Positions 1 through 5,617 are shown, counted from the first letter of the stretch. The stretch is DNA of 7,278 nt from Dehalococcoidia bacterium LH_S1 (GCA_023660035.1 JAGXOF010000048.1:1-7278); one strand, 5' to 3'. A program made the numbers and translations. Notes: a model not told the origin generated them from the letters alone.

Positions 1-320
1 CTAAGGATAACCCGGAGGTAGAGAGATTCAACCAGACATTAGAGTATGAATGGCTCTACGACTCCAATCTATCTTTAGACCCTGAAGAACTCAATCCCCG
101 GCTAACCGAATGGCTTATAGAATATAATTTCAATCGTCCACATCAATCCCTTGCCTATCTTGCTCCGGTAGGGTATATTGAAAAAGAACTTGCTAAAATC
201 CGTAGTCCAGTGTTACCTATGTGGTCAGCCAGGACATTGTATTGTATTCTAAAGTGTGCTAACATATCCTCGCTGAAATTTCTCGCGAAAGGGGGTGATG
301 TCCTAATTTATGGACCCTGA
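1..320 (+). CDS. DDE transposase / integrase core, C-terminal part (cut by left edge)
   Basis: An open frame enters from the left edge (first full codon at 3) and ends at TGA 318-320, giving the last 105 residues of a retroviral-integrase-fold transposase. The visible pieces are NPEVERFNQTLEYEW, whose Glu (residue 7 of the fragment) sits where the third catalytic acid of the DDE triad lies, and YNFNRPHQSLAYLAP, the typical C-terminal signature of the rve_3 group (IS481/IS3-like). The first two catalytic Asp residues lie outside the window. The last 25 or so residues do not resemble the family core and run through the ribosome binding site of the next gene. The frame overlaps that gene by 11 bases. 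No terminal inverted repeat is recognisable after it, so the right end of an insertion sequence cannot be placed. It may be an intact element that starts further left, or a remnant. Confidence 0.88.
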   Translation, partial: KDNPEVERFNQTLEYEWLYDSNLSLDPEELNPRLTEWLIEYNFNRPHQSLAYLAPVGYIEKELAKIRSPVLPMWSARTLYCILKCANISSLKFLAKGGDVLIYGP

Positions 321-501
321 TTATTTGTTATCAACAGAAGAAGTAGGCGAAATCCTGAAGGTCAGTAAAGTGACCATCCAACGGTGGTGCCATGAAGGCA
401 AGGTACCGGCGGGGAAGATCGGAAGATCATGTCGGATAAACAAGAACGACCTTGACAGATGGTTCAAGCGCAAGCTCTTGGAGAATGCAGGCTTTAGTTA
501 G
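310..501 (+). CDS. Excisionase-family helix-turn-helix DNA-binding protein (63 aa)
   Basis: A small protein made almost wholly of a MerR-like winged helix-turn-helix of the HTH_17 / excisionase type. LLSTEEVGEILKVSKVTIQRW (about residues 6-26) forms the two helices of the DNA-binding unit, and GKIGRSCRINKNDLDRW (about 36-52) is the wing and the closing helix. The length of about 60 residues is normal for the group. The start is ATG 310; an in-frame TAA at 304-306 excludes any longer ATG form. The SD-like AAAGGGGGTGAT at 288-299 is strong but sits further upstream than usual. Only 25 bases separate the stop from the ATG of the following speD-like gene, so the two are probably cotranscribed. 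It could be a local repressor or activator of the decarboxylase genes, or a directionality factor or regulator tied to the overlapping transposase. The sequence alone cannot decide; DNA binding itself is well supported. Confidence 0.85.
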   Translation: MDPDYLLSTEEVGEILKVSKVTIQRWCHEGKVPAGKIGRSCRINKNDLDRWFKRKLLENAGFS

Positions 502-509
502 CAATTAAG

Positions 510-520
510 AAAAGGAGGTG
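510..520 (+). promoter_or_regulatory. Strong Shine-Dalgarno deciding the speD start
   Basis: AAAAGGAGGTG is a near-perfect anti-16S match. Its core GGAGG (514-518) lies 8 bases before ATG 527. A GTG at 518 is in the same frame but lies inside this ribosome binding site, so it cannot be the start. The ATG at 527 also agrees with family members, which begin with a short hydrophobic strand (here MHLIIEGYGGD). Confidence 0.85.
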
Positions 521-526
521 GGACCA

Positions 527-886
527 ATGCACCTGATTATCGAAGGATATGGAGGTGACATCAACAAGATAAGGGACACGGAGTTAATCTACAATTTCCT
601 CGATAACTGTCCCGACCAAATTAACATGACAAAGGTTTCTACTCCCCAGGTCTCCGCATATGAAGGCGACACATCGGACGAGACTGGGGTATCAGGATTT
701 GTTCTCCTCGCTGAAAGCCACATAAGTATCCACATTCTACCCGGTCAATCATCACTGAATATTGACCTTTTCTCCTGCAAAGAATTCAAACCTGAAGATG
801 CTATCAAAGTGCTGAAGGAGAGATTTGGATTAAGCGACATCAGAAGCTATCTCCTCAACCGCCCTGAATCAGGAATAGAGGTATAA
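527..886 (+). CDS. speD: S-adenosylmethionine decarboxylase proenzyme family (SpeD, class 1B), 119 aa
   Basis: A pyruvoyl-dependent decarboxylase made as a proenzyme that cuts itself at an internal serine. True SpeD converts S-adenosylmethionine to decarboxylated AdoMet, the aminopropyl donor for spermidine. The cleavage region is LLAESHISIHILPGQ: Glu63-Ser64-His65 marks the cut between Glu63 and Ser64 (which becomes the pyruvoyl group), His69 is the processing histidine, and Cys84 in DLFSCKEF is the catalytic acid. These fall within one residue of Ser63, His68 and Cys83 of the Thermotoga enzyme. The length of 119 residues is normal for class 1B. Odd point: the usual IHTxPE motif reads IHILPG here, losing both Thr and Glu. 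Some SpeD homologs, including ones from Chloroflexota, are reported to have become arginine or ornithine decarboxylases, so the substrate is not certain. It probably shares a transcript with the helix-turn-helix gene before it; no spermidine synthase gene is nearby. Confidence 0.9.
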   Translation: MHLIIEGYGGDINKIRDTELIYNFLDNCPDQINMTKVSTPQVSAYEGDTSDETGVSGFVLLAESHISIHILPGQSSLNIDLFSCKEFKPEDAIKVLKERFGLSDIRSYLLNRPESGIEV

Positions 887-1054
887 GATTATTATTAGTT
901 GTACGTGTTTAACAGGTCCTTTGAATGCTTGGCTTTTCAATAAGAGTTCAGGCAAGAGGGGTGGTATAAGAAACGCCACTCAAGGGATTCCGTTGTAAAC
1001 CGTATAAACTGACCATTGCTCGAAATCATTAATTAATAAAGAGGTTGAGGATTT

Positions 1055-2188
1055 ATGAAAAACACCATAGCATCAACCCTCAGTGGAAATATTGTTGAGC
1101 GTGTTGAGAATTTTTCTGCATCCAGAAAGACTCCACACCTTGTGATCGATATGGATACAATCCGAGATAAATTCAAGCAATGCCGGCAGGCAATGAGCAA
1201 TGCCCGGTTGTTCTACGCAGTTAAGACAAATCCCCATAAGCGCATCGTTGAGGTCATGGATGAGCTGGGGGCTAATTTTGAGGTGTCCTCAGAGGGCGAA
1301 TTACGACCGTTGCTCAACCGCGGCATATCGCCGCAGAGGATAATATCCAGCAATCCTATAAAGAGTATTCCGTTTATTCAAGAAGCTTATGAGGCGGGCG
1401 TGGAATACTTCGCCTTCGATTCCGATGATGAAATCGACAAGCTGGAACAGTTTGCTCCCGGCAGCAACGTCTACGTGCGGTTAGTGGTCTCCAACAAGGG
1501 CAGCCAGTGGCCATTGGAGAGGAAGTTTGGCGTGGAAACGGAGGAGGCTGTCAGATTGCTCGTGAAGGCTTCTGAACGCGACTTAAATCCTTGCGGTATA
1601 AGTTTCCACGTCGGCTCGCAGTGTATCAACGAGAGTTCGTGGGTTGATGCTATAAGGAAAAGCAGAAAAGTGTGGGATATGGCAAGGGACGAGGGGAGGG
1701 GACTGAACATGCTGAATCTGGGTGGCGGCTTTCCCATTGAATATAGAACCGACTCCATTCCTACATGCAGTCGCATTGGAGAAGAAATAAACAGGACGCT
1801 GAAAGAGGAATTCCCGGAGGGCGTCGAGGTATTTGTCGAACCCGGCCGGGCTTTCGTCGGCGAAGCGGGAATTCTCGTGGCCACCGTTATCGCCAAGGCC
1901 AAACGTGACGGTCAGGACTGGGTTTACCTGGATGTCGGCGTTTTCAACGGCCTGATGGAAAGCATTGGCGGCATCGACTACCCGATCATGTTAAACAAGG
2001 ATACACCATTGGGCAAATATGTGCTGGCAGGACCCGCCTGTGACAGCTTTGACGTTATCTCAAATGAGGTTGTCATGCCCGAGCCTGAAATAGGCGAGAG
2101 GGTATATATTCCATCCACAGGGGCCTATACCACTGCCTATGCATCCCGCTTTAACGGTTTCCCTATTCCCAAGACCTACTTTATCTAA
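1055..2188 (+). CDS. PLP-dependent ornithine/lysine-type decarboxylase (fold III), 377 aa
   Basis: A cytoplasmic amino-acid decarboxylase of the alanine-racemase fold (ODC/DAPDC family), most likely making putrescine from ornithine. The N-terminal TIM barrel carries FYAVKTN with the PLP-binding Lys57, HVGSQ (185-189), the glycine-rich phosphate loop GGGFP (223-227) and EPGR (262-265). The C-terminal beta domain has YLDVGVFNGLMES (291-303), the catalytic GPACDSFD (326-333, Cys329 and Asp330) and the PLP-contacting Tyr358 in AYTTAY, followed by FNGF. The DVG-NGL and CDSFD motifs fit ornithine or lysine/ornithine decarboxylases better than diaminopimelate or carboxynorspermidine decarboxylases. 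The length is near the family norm. ATG 1055 is preceded by AAAGAGGT at 1038-1045. It lies 168 bases after speD on the same strand; that gap holds no clear promoter or terminator. Its TAA overlaps the stop of aspS on the other strand. The exact substrate (ornithine, lysine or both) is inferred. Confidence 0.92.
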   Translation: MKNTIASTLSGNIVERVENFSASRKTPHLVIDMDTIRDKFKQCRQAMSNARLFYAVKTNPHKRIVEVMDELGANFEVSSEGELRPLLNRGISPQRIISSNPIKSIPFIQEAYEAGVEYFAFDSDDEIDKLEQFAPGSNVYVRLVVSNKGSQWPLERKFGVETEEAVRLLVKASERDLNPCGISFHVGSQCINESSWVDAIRKSRKVWDMARDEGRGLNMLNLGGGFPIEYRTDSIPTCSRIGEEINRTLKEEFPEGVEVFVEPGRAFVGEAGILVATVIAKAKRDGQDWVYLDVGVFNGLMESIGGIDYPIMLNKDTPLGKYVLAGPACDSFDVISNEVVMPEPEIGERVYIPSTGAYTTAYASRFNGFPIPKTYFI

Positions 2189-3996
2189 GAGGCTTCCTCA
2201 CGCAACTGCAAATGCAGTTCCTCTAACTGCTCCGGAGAGACGATATCCGGGGAGTTGGTCATGAGATCGGCAGCGGTTTTTGTCTTGGGGAAGGCAATTA
2301 CGTCGCGAATATTTTCCTCGCCCGCAAGCAGCATCACAAAGCGGTCGATACCCGGCGCTATGCCACCATGAGGTGGTGCCCCGAAATCCAGCGCCTCCAG
2401 CAAATGCCCGAACCGCTCCGTGATCTCTTCATCGGTGTATCCCAGGAGACTGAATATCTTCCGCTGCAGTTGTCCGTCGTGAATCCTGATCGAGCCGCTG
2501 GAAAGCTCGAATCCGTTGCATACGAAATCATAGTGCTTGGCCCTGGCCTTGCCGGGGTCCGTATCCATCAGAGCGACATCCTCATCCTGGAGAGCGGTGA
2601 AGGGATGATGCATTGATTCCCATTCATTATCGTCTTCATTCCATTCCATCATGGGGTAATCCTGGATGAAACAGAAGACCATGCGATTGGGATCCTGCAA
2701 TCCGAGTCGGCTGCCCATCTCAAGGCGAAGCTGGCTCAAGGCCGCATTGACGACCGATTCCTTATCCGCTACCAGGAGAATAAAGTCGCCGACGCCAGCG
2801 TTCACCCGCTTTGCAATCGCCCTTAATTCCTCAATGGAGAAGAACTTGGTAACCGCCGAGCGAACCTTTTCCGGAGTGAGGTCCTCAAGCGGCTCTCCGC
2901 TTTCGCCTTCAAGAGCCATAGTGACCAGCCCCTTGGCTCCGCGCTCTCTGACGAAATCCACCAGCTCCGCTTGCTGTTTCCTCGAGTAATCCGCGCAGCC
3001 GGGAGCCGCAAATCCCTTGACTATGCCGCCGTTGGCGATCGTGCTTCGAAAGACCTCAAATCCCGAGTCGGCAACAAGGTCCGAGACGTCCGCCAGCTCC
3101 AGTCCGAAGCGCAAATCAGGTTTATCCGTGCCGTACTTTGCCATTGTCTCGGCATACGAGAGCCGGAGAAACGGTTTCGTCATCTCGACATCCGGCCTGA
3201 CATCCCCCACCACAGCGATGAAGAGTTCCTCCATCAATCCTAGAATATCCTCTTCCTCAACGAAACTCATCTCCAGGTCGAGCTGGGTAAACTCGGGCTG
3301 GCGGTCCGCTCGCTGGTCCTCGTCGCGGAAGCACCGGGCGATCTGGAAGTACTTCTCAAATCCCGATACCATGAGAAGCTGTTTGAGCTGCTGAGGCGAC
3401 TGTGGTAGGGCGTAGAATTTACCGGGGTAAAGCCGGCTGGGTACAAGGTAGTCCCGCGCTCCCTCCGGTGTGCTTTTGAGGAGTATGGGGGTTTCGATCT
3501 CTATGAATCCCCTGGCATCCAGGAAATCCCGCATCAACTTGATAACGCGATGCCGGAGGAAAACGTTGCTCTTCATCCGGGGTCGCCGCAGATCAAGATA
3601 GCGATATTTGAGCCGGATGCTCTCGTCGATCTCAGAATCATCGTCAAGAGGGAAGGGCATGGGCCTGGAGACATTAAGTATTTGGACTTCGTTCGCACTT
3701 AGTTCTATCTCACCAGTGGAAAGCCTGGGATTCTCCATGCCCTCGGGACGCCTGAAGACCTCGCCAGTCACTGAAAGCACATATTCACCGCGTGCCTGGT
3801 CGGCTGTCCTGTGTCCTTCCCCGGTTACCTGCGGGTCAAAGACAACCTGTAGCAGTCCGGTTTGATCCCTGAGGTCGATAAATATTAGTCCACCGTGGTC
3901 CCTTCGGCGATTCACCCACCCTGCCACACTCACCCTTTCCCCGATGTGAGCGCTGTTCAGCTCACCACAATTGTGGTCTCTGTATTTATTAGCCAT
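2185..3996 (-). CDS. aspS: Aspartyl-tRNA synthetase, probably non-discriminating (603 aa)
   Basis: A class IIb aminoacyl-tRNA synthetase that charges tRNA with aspartate in the cytoplasm. In order: an OB-fold anticodon-binding domain (about 1-110, GWVNRRRDHGGLIFIDLRD), the catalytic core with motif 1 around 158-172, motif 2 FRDEDQRADRQPEFTQLD (223-240), a bacterial GAD insertion (about 290-420), then HHPFTA and motif 3 GGIAPGIDR (544-552). The length matches full bacterial AspRS. His34 (RRRDHGG) and Gly86 (RPEG) stand where non-discriminating AspRSs carry His and Gly; strictly tRNA-Asp-specific enzymes such as that of E. coli have Leu at the first site. The enzyme may therefore also charge tRNA-Asn for amidation by GatCAB. 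The start ATG 3996 fits the family N-terminus (MANKYRDHNCGEL). There is no Shine-Dalgarno; a promoter lies directly in front. It is convergent with the decarboxylase gene. Confidence 0.98.
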   Translation of the reverse strand: MANKYRDHNCGELNSAHIGERVSVAGWVNRRRDHGGLIFIDLRDQTGLLQVVFDPQVTGEGHRTADQARGEYVLSVTGEVFRRPEGMENPRLSTGEIELSANEVQILNVSRPMPFPLDDDSEIDESIRLKYRYLDLRRPRMKSNVFLRHRVIKLMRDFLDARGFIEIETPILLKSTPEGARDYLVPSRLYPGKFYALPQSPQQLKQLLMVSGFEKYFQIARCFRDEDQRADRQPEFTQLDLEMSFVEEEDILGLMEELFIAVVGDVRPDVEMTKPFLRLSYAETMAKYGTDKPDLRFGLELADVSDLVADSGFEVFRSTIANGGIVKGFAAPGCADYSRKQQAELVDFVRERGAKGLVTMALEGESGEPLEDLTPEKVRSAVTKFFSIEELRAIAKRVNAGVGDFILLVADKESVVNAALSQLRLEMGSRLGLQDPNRMVFCFIQDYPMMEWNEDDNEWESMHHPFTALQDEDVALMDTDPGKARAKHYDFVCNGFELSSGSIRIHDGQLQRKIFSLLGYTDEEITERFGHLLEALDFGAPPHGGIAPGIDRFVMLLAGEENIRDVIAFPKTKTAADLMTNSPDIVSPEQLEELHLQLREEAS

Positions 3997-4004
3997 CGTG
4001 GATG

Positions 4005-4034
4005 ATTATAGCGGAAGCCGAACACTCTTTGCAA
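4005..4034 (-). promoter_or_regulatory. Sigma-70-type promoter of aspS giving a leaderless or nearly leaderless mRNA
   Basis: On the minus strand TTGCAA (4034-4029, four of six bases of the -35 consensus) is followed after 18 bases by a perfect TATAAT (4010-4005). Only eight bases separate TATAAT from the ATG of aspS at 3996. Transcription should therefore start at, or a few bases before, the A of the start codon. The lack of any GGAGG-like site before the ATG agrees with leaderless translation. The start site itself is inferred. Confidence 0.7.
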
Positions 4035-4044
4035 TTTTGGCCGC

Positions 4045-4073
4045 GTCATTCCGGGGGATCCGCCAGGGGCGGA
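4045..4073. repeat. Palindromic repeat unit 1 (GTCATTCCGG type)
   Basis: It begins with GTCATTCCGG (4045-4054) and contains a perfect 6-bp hairpin, TCCGCC (4059-4064) with GGCGGA (4068-4073) and loop AGG. It is the first of three units in this spacer that begin with GTCATT. It looks like a degenerate member of the short mobile palindromes scattered between genes in many bacterial genomes. Confidence 0.55.
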
Positions 4074-4105
4074 CGACGAAGCAATCTCAGGTGGTGTGTG
4101 GAGGT

Positions 4106-4133
4106 GTCATTCCGGCGAAATCCGGAATCCAGG
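4106..4133. repeat. Palindromic repeat unit 2 (GTCATTCCGGCGAAA type)
   Basis: A perfect 7-bp stem, ATTCCGG (4109-4115) with CCGGAAT (4122-4128), closes on loop CGAAAT. The unit begins GTCATT and ends ATCCAGG. This closely matches a widespread bacterial intergenic repeat of the form GTCATTCC-GCGAAA-GGAATCCAG, recognised from memory. Confidence 0.7.
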
Positions 4134-4145
4134 AACAGGCCCAGG

Positions 4146-4162
4146 CGGCATGTAAAATGCCG
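4146..4162. repeat. Perfect inverted repeat, CGGCAT stem
   Basis: CGGCAT (4146-4151) and ATGCCG (4157-4162) form a 6-bp stem over loop GTAAA. It is not followed by a T run, so it is not an intrinsic terminator on the plus strand. It sits between repeat units 2 and 3 and probably belongs to the same array. Confidence 0.5.
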
Positions 4163-4183
4163 ACCTACACTTCTCAGGACGGT

Positions 4184-4235
4184 GTCATTTCGACCGAAGG
4201 GAGAAATCTCTGTTTCTCGCCCGCCGGAGCGAAAA
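4184..4235. repeat. Palindromic repeat unit 3 (GTCATTTCGACCGAAGGGAGAAATCTC type)
   Basis: The first part (4184-4210) pairs ATTTC with GAAAT around a CC/GG inner pair separated by two opposed G-A mismatches. It matches a common bacterial dispersed repeat recognised from memory. The second part (4213-4235) pairs TTTCTCGC with GCGAAAA over a GC-rich loop, with one bulged base. The neighbouring halves resemble diverged copies of the same arm, as in a composite miniature element. Confidence 0.6.
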
Positions 4236-4455
4236 GCCGTAGCCTTCTCTGTCTCCAATTATTTCTCTGTGCCCTGTGCCTGTCGGCAAAATTGTAAGCA
4301 AATTGAAAGGATTTTGTGGCCAACTTGCATAGACAGATGATAATAGACTCTACCAACCTTTGCTGGTCCATTTTGTATTGGAAGAGAGCCCTCGACGAGA
4401 TGTAGTGTTGAGCGCTTGTACAATCCGAGCTTGTGAGTTAAACTCGGAGAAGCGC
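4236..4455. other. Gene-free half of the aspS/DUF89 divergent spacer
   Basis: No convincing gene, RNA or repeat is seen in this stretch. The promoter of the DUF89 gene should lie here, but the candidates are weak: TTGTGG (4314-4319) with GATAAT (4339-4344) at a long 19-base spacing, or TTGGAA (4378-4383) with TGTAGT (4401-4406) at 17 bases. Short open frames that cross the region lack ribosome binding sites and family resemblance. Confidence 0.4.
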
Positions 4456-4460
4456 GGAGG
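4456..4460 (+). promoter_or_regulatory. Shine-Dalgarno GGAGG deciding a TTG start for the DUF89 gene
   Basis: GGAGG lies six bases before TTG 4467, the ideal distance, but only two bases before ATG 4463. That ATG is in another frame and would give just 25 residues. Homologs begin with the pattern M-R-T-Y-x-D-C-I-P-C, which is exactly what follows the TTG. Confidence 0.75.
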
Positions 4461-4466
4461 GCATGT

Positions 4467-5324
4467 TTGAGAACATACATCGATTGCATACCATGTTTTA
4501 TAACGCAGGCATTGAGAGCGGCGAAGGCAGCGACCAATGACGAGATCGTTCAGCGTAGAGTGATGAACTCGGTCGCAGAAGTGATTCCCGATCTCCCCCT
4601 TGAAGCGAGACCGCCTGAGATTGCCCAGCGAGTCTACAAGATTGTCCATGAGCTCACGGGAAATGCCGATCCGTACCGCGAAGTGAAATCTCAGGCTAAC
4701 GAAACCGCTTTGTCGCTCTATCCTCGCTTGAAGGAAATTGTGGTCAGTTCGGATGACCCACTGCTTGTCGCTTGCAAGATGGCCATAGCCGGCAACTCCA
4801 TCGATCTTGGCCCTCAGGTTCTTCACACGGACCTGGATTCAATTATCGACTCGGCTTTGTCGGTGCCCCTTGTTTGTGATGATTACCAGCAGTTCCGGGC
4901 AGAGCTGGCAAATTGCACAAGGCTTCTGTATCTGGGGGACAATGCCGGGGAGATTGTGTTTGACAAGCTTTTGGTAGAGCAGCTTCTCCAGTATAACAAT
5001 CATATTGACATAACATTCGCTGTCAGAGAGGCTCCCATTATAAACGATGCTATTATGGATGACGCTTTGGCAGTCGGATTGGATGAGGTAGCAACTATTG
5101 TCTCCAATGGCTCAGATGCGCCGGCAACTATCCTTCCCCAGTGTTCCCCTGAAATGCTGGAGATATTTAATTCGGCGGATCTCATCATTGCTAAGGGACA
5201 AGGCAACTACGAATCCCTCAGCGATGAGGATGCCAATATCGTTTTTCTCCTGAAGTGCAAGTGCCATGTGGTGGCGGACTTACTGGATGTGGGTGTTGGC
5301 GATGCTGTACTGCGGAAGCGTTGA
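4467..5324 (+). CDS. DUF89 / ARMT1-like metal-dependent phosphatase (285 aa)
   Basis: A member of the damage-control phosphatase family (DUF89, ARMT1-like domain, archaeal AF1104-like branch). Characterised members use a divalent metal to remove phosphate from harmful or excess sugar phosphates and phosphometabolites; the substrate of this one is unknown. The N-terminal cap has MRTYIDCIPCF with the paired Cys7 and Cys10. The core has the metal-site motif LGDNAGEIVFDKLL (156-169, Asp158, Asn159, Glu162), REAPIINDA (187-195, Asp194) and the closing AKGQGNYE (242-249). LLKCKCHVVAD (261-271) adds Cys264 and Cys266 near the C-terminus. The length is normal for the branch. Translation starts at TTG. 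The gene is divergent from aspS across a repeat-rich spacer and converges on a broken ABM gene whose remnant ends 9 bases away. No partner gene reveals the substrate. Confidence 0.9.
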   Translation: MRTYIDCIPCFITQALRAAKAATNDEIVQRRVMNSVAEVIPDLPLEARPPEIAQRVYKIVHELTGNADPYREVKSQANETALSLYPRLKEIVVSSDDPLLVACKMAIAGNSIDLGPQVLHTDLDSIIDSALSVPLVCDDYQQFRAELANCTRLLYLGDNAGEIVFDKLLVEQLLQYNNHIDITFAVREAPIINDAIMDDALAVGLDEVATIVSNGSDAPATILPQCSPEMLEIFNSADLIIAKGQGNYESLSDEDANIVFLLKCKCHVVADLLDVGVGDAVLRKR

Positions 5325-5332
5325 GGTGCAGG

Positions 5333-5563
5333 TTAGCGAACATAATCCTTACGCTGTTTGCTGTTTGCCCATGTTTCCCAGGCTTCCCCGCTGGCCCAGT
5401 TGCTGATGACGACATAGAGTGACGGGGCGTCGTTTCCCACCAGCGTTTCTCCGGAGACATATCCCGGTTAGTGTAGAGCCCTGGCTCTGAGTTCACGAAG
5501 CATCTCCAGAAGATCGTTGTCCTTCCCCTCTTTTACTCTTCGTTCAACGATGATTCGCACCAT
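5333..5563 (-). pseudogene. ABM-domain (antibiotic biosynthesis monooxygenase-like) protein, broken by an in-frame TAA
   Basis: Starting at ATG 5563 after a strong AAGGAGGTGG, one frame reads MVRIIVERRVKEGKDNDLLE through ELRARALH (codon 31). It hits TAA at codon 32 (5470-5468) and continues in the same frame as PGYVSGETLVGNDAPSLYVV and ISNWASGEAWETWANSKQRK to a second TAA at 5335-5333. Both halves fit one small ferredoxin-like ABM domain: an N-terminal strand and helix, the PGYVSGETL strand, then NW-E-W-W-S-R. Family members usually have an ordinary residue, often Gln, before PGY, so a single C-to-T change (CAA to TAA) is the simplest cause. The product of about 76 codons is also shorter than the usual 95-100. 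ABM proteins include small oxygenases and haem-degrading enzymes as well as many of unknown role. The intact ribosome binding site suggests recent damage or a sequencing error. Confidence 0.75.
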
Positions 5564-5567
5564 TGCT

Positions 5568-5577
5568 CCACCTCCTT
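5568..5577 (-). promoter_or_regulatory. Strong ribosome binding site of the broken ABM gene
   Basis: On the minus strand AAGGAGGTGG precedes ATG 5563, with seven bases between GGAGG and the ATG. It is one of the best Shine-Dalgarno sites in the window. It fixes the start and shows that the frame was a translated gene rather than a chance similarity. Confidence 0.8.
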
Positions 5578-5593
5578 AAGTTGTATAACCCAT

Positions 5594-5599
5594 ATTATA
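5594..5599 (-). promoter_or_regulatory. Candidate -10 box for the ABM gene
   Basis: A perfect TATAAT on the minus strand lies about 30 bases before the ABM start codon, in the 54-base gap after the VLRF1 stop. No good -35 is found 16-18 bases upstream, so the site rests on the -10 match alone. The ABM gene may instead be read as the last gene of the mutS2-VLRF1 transcript. Confidence 0.4.
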
Positions 5600-5617
5600 G
5601 CTTTTTGATCAATGGGC

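Noticed and set aside
956..981. Hairpin GGGTGG / CCACTC with an 11-base loop between speD and the PLP decarboxylase
   Set aside because: The stem has only 6 pairs including a G-T, the loop is large and no T run follows, so neither a terminator nor a riboswitch can be supported.
2368..3865. Plus-strand frames of 82-125 residues opposite aspS
   Set aside because: Shadows of the conserved aspS coding sequence, with low-complexity Ser/Arg-rich translations.
4045..4235. CRISPR array in the aspS upstream spacer
   Set aside because: The units differ in sequence and spacing and are each palindromic; there are no identical direct repeats with regular spacers and no cas genes.
3971..4371. Several overlapping frames of 65-112 residues on both strands between aspS and the DUF89 gene
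   Set aside because: They run through palindromic repeats, have no ribosome binding sites and resemble no family; their length reflects open reading through repeats.
4350..4826. 158-residue minus-strand frame opposite the DUF89 gene
   Set aside because: It is antisense to well-conserved DUF89 sequence and shows no family features.
5468..5470. Recoding of the in-frame TAA in the ABM gene as an amino acid
   Set aside because: Known stop recoding uses TGA (selenocysteine) or TAG (pyrrolysine); TAA readthrough has no support here, so a nonsense mutation or error is simpler.
5588..5615. CCCAT / ATGGG inverted repeat after the VLRF1 stop as a terminator
   Set aside because: Five pairs around an 18-base loop with no following T run is too weak, and it overlaps the candidate -10 box of the next gene.
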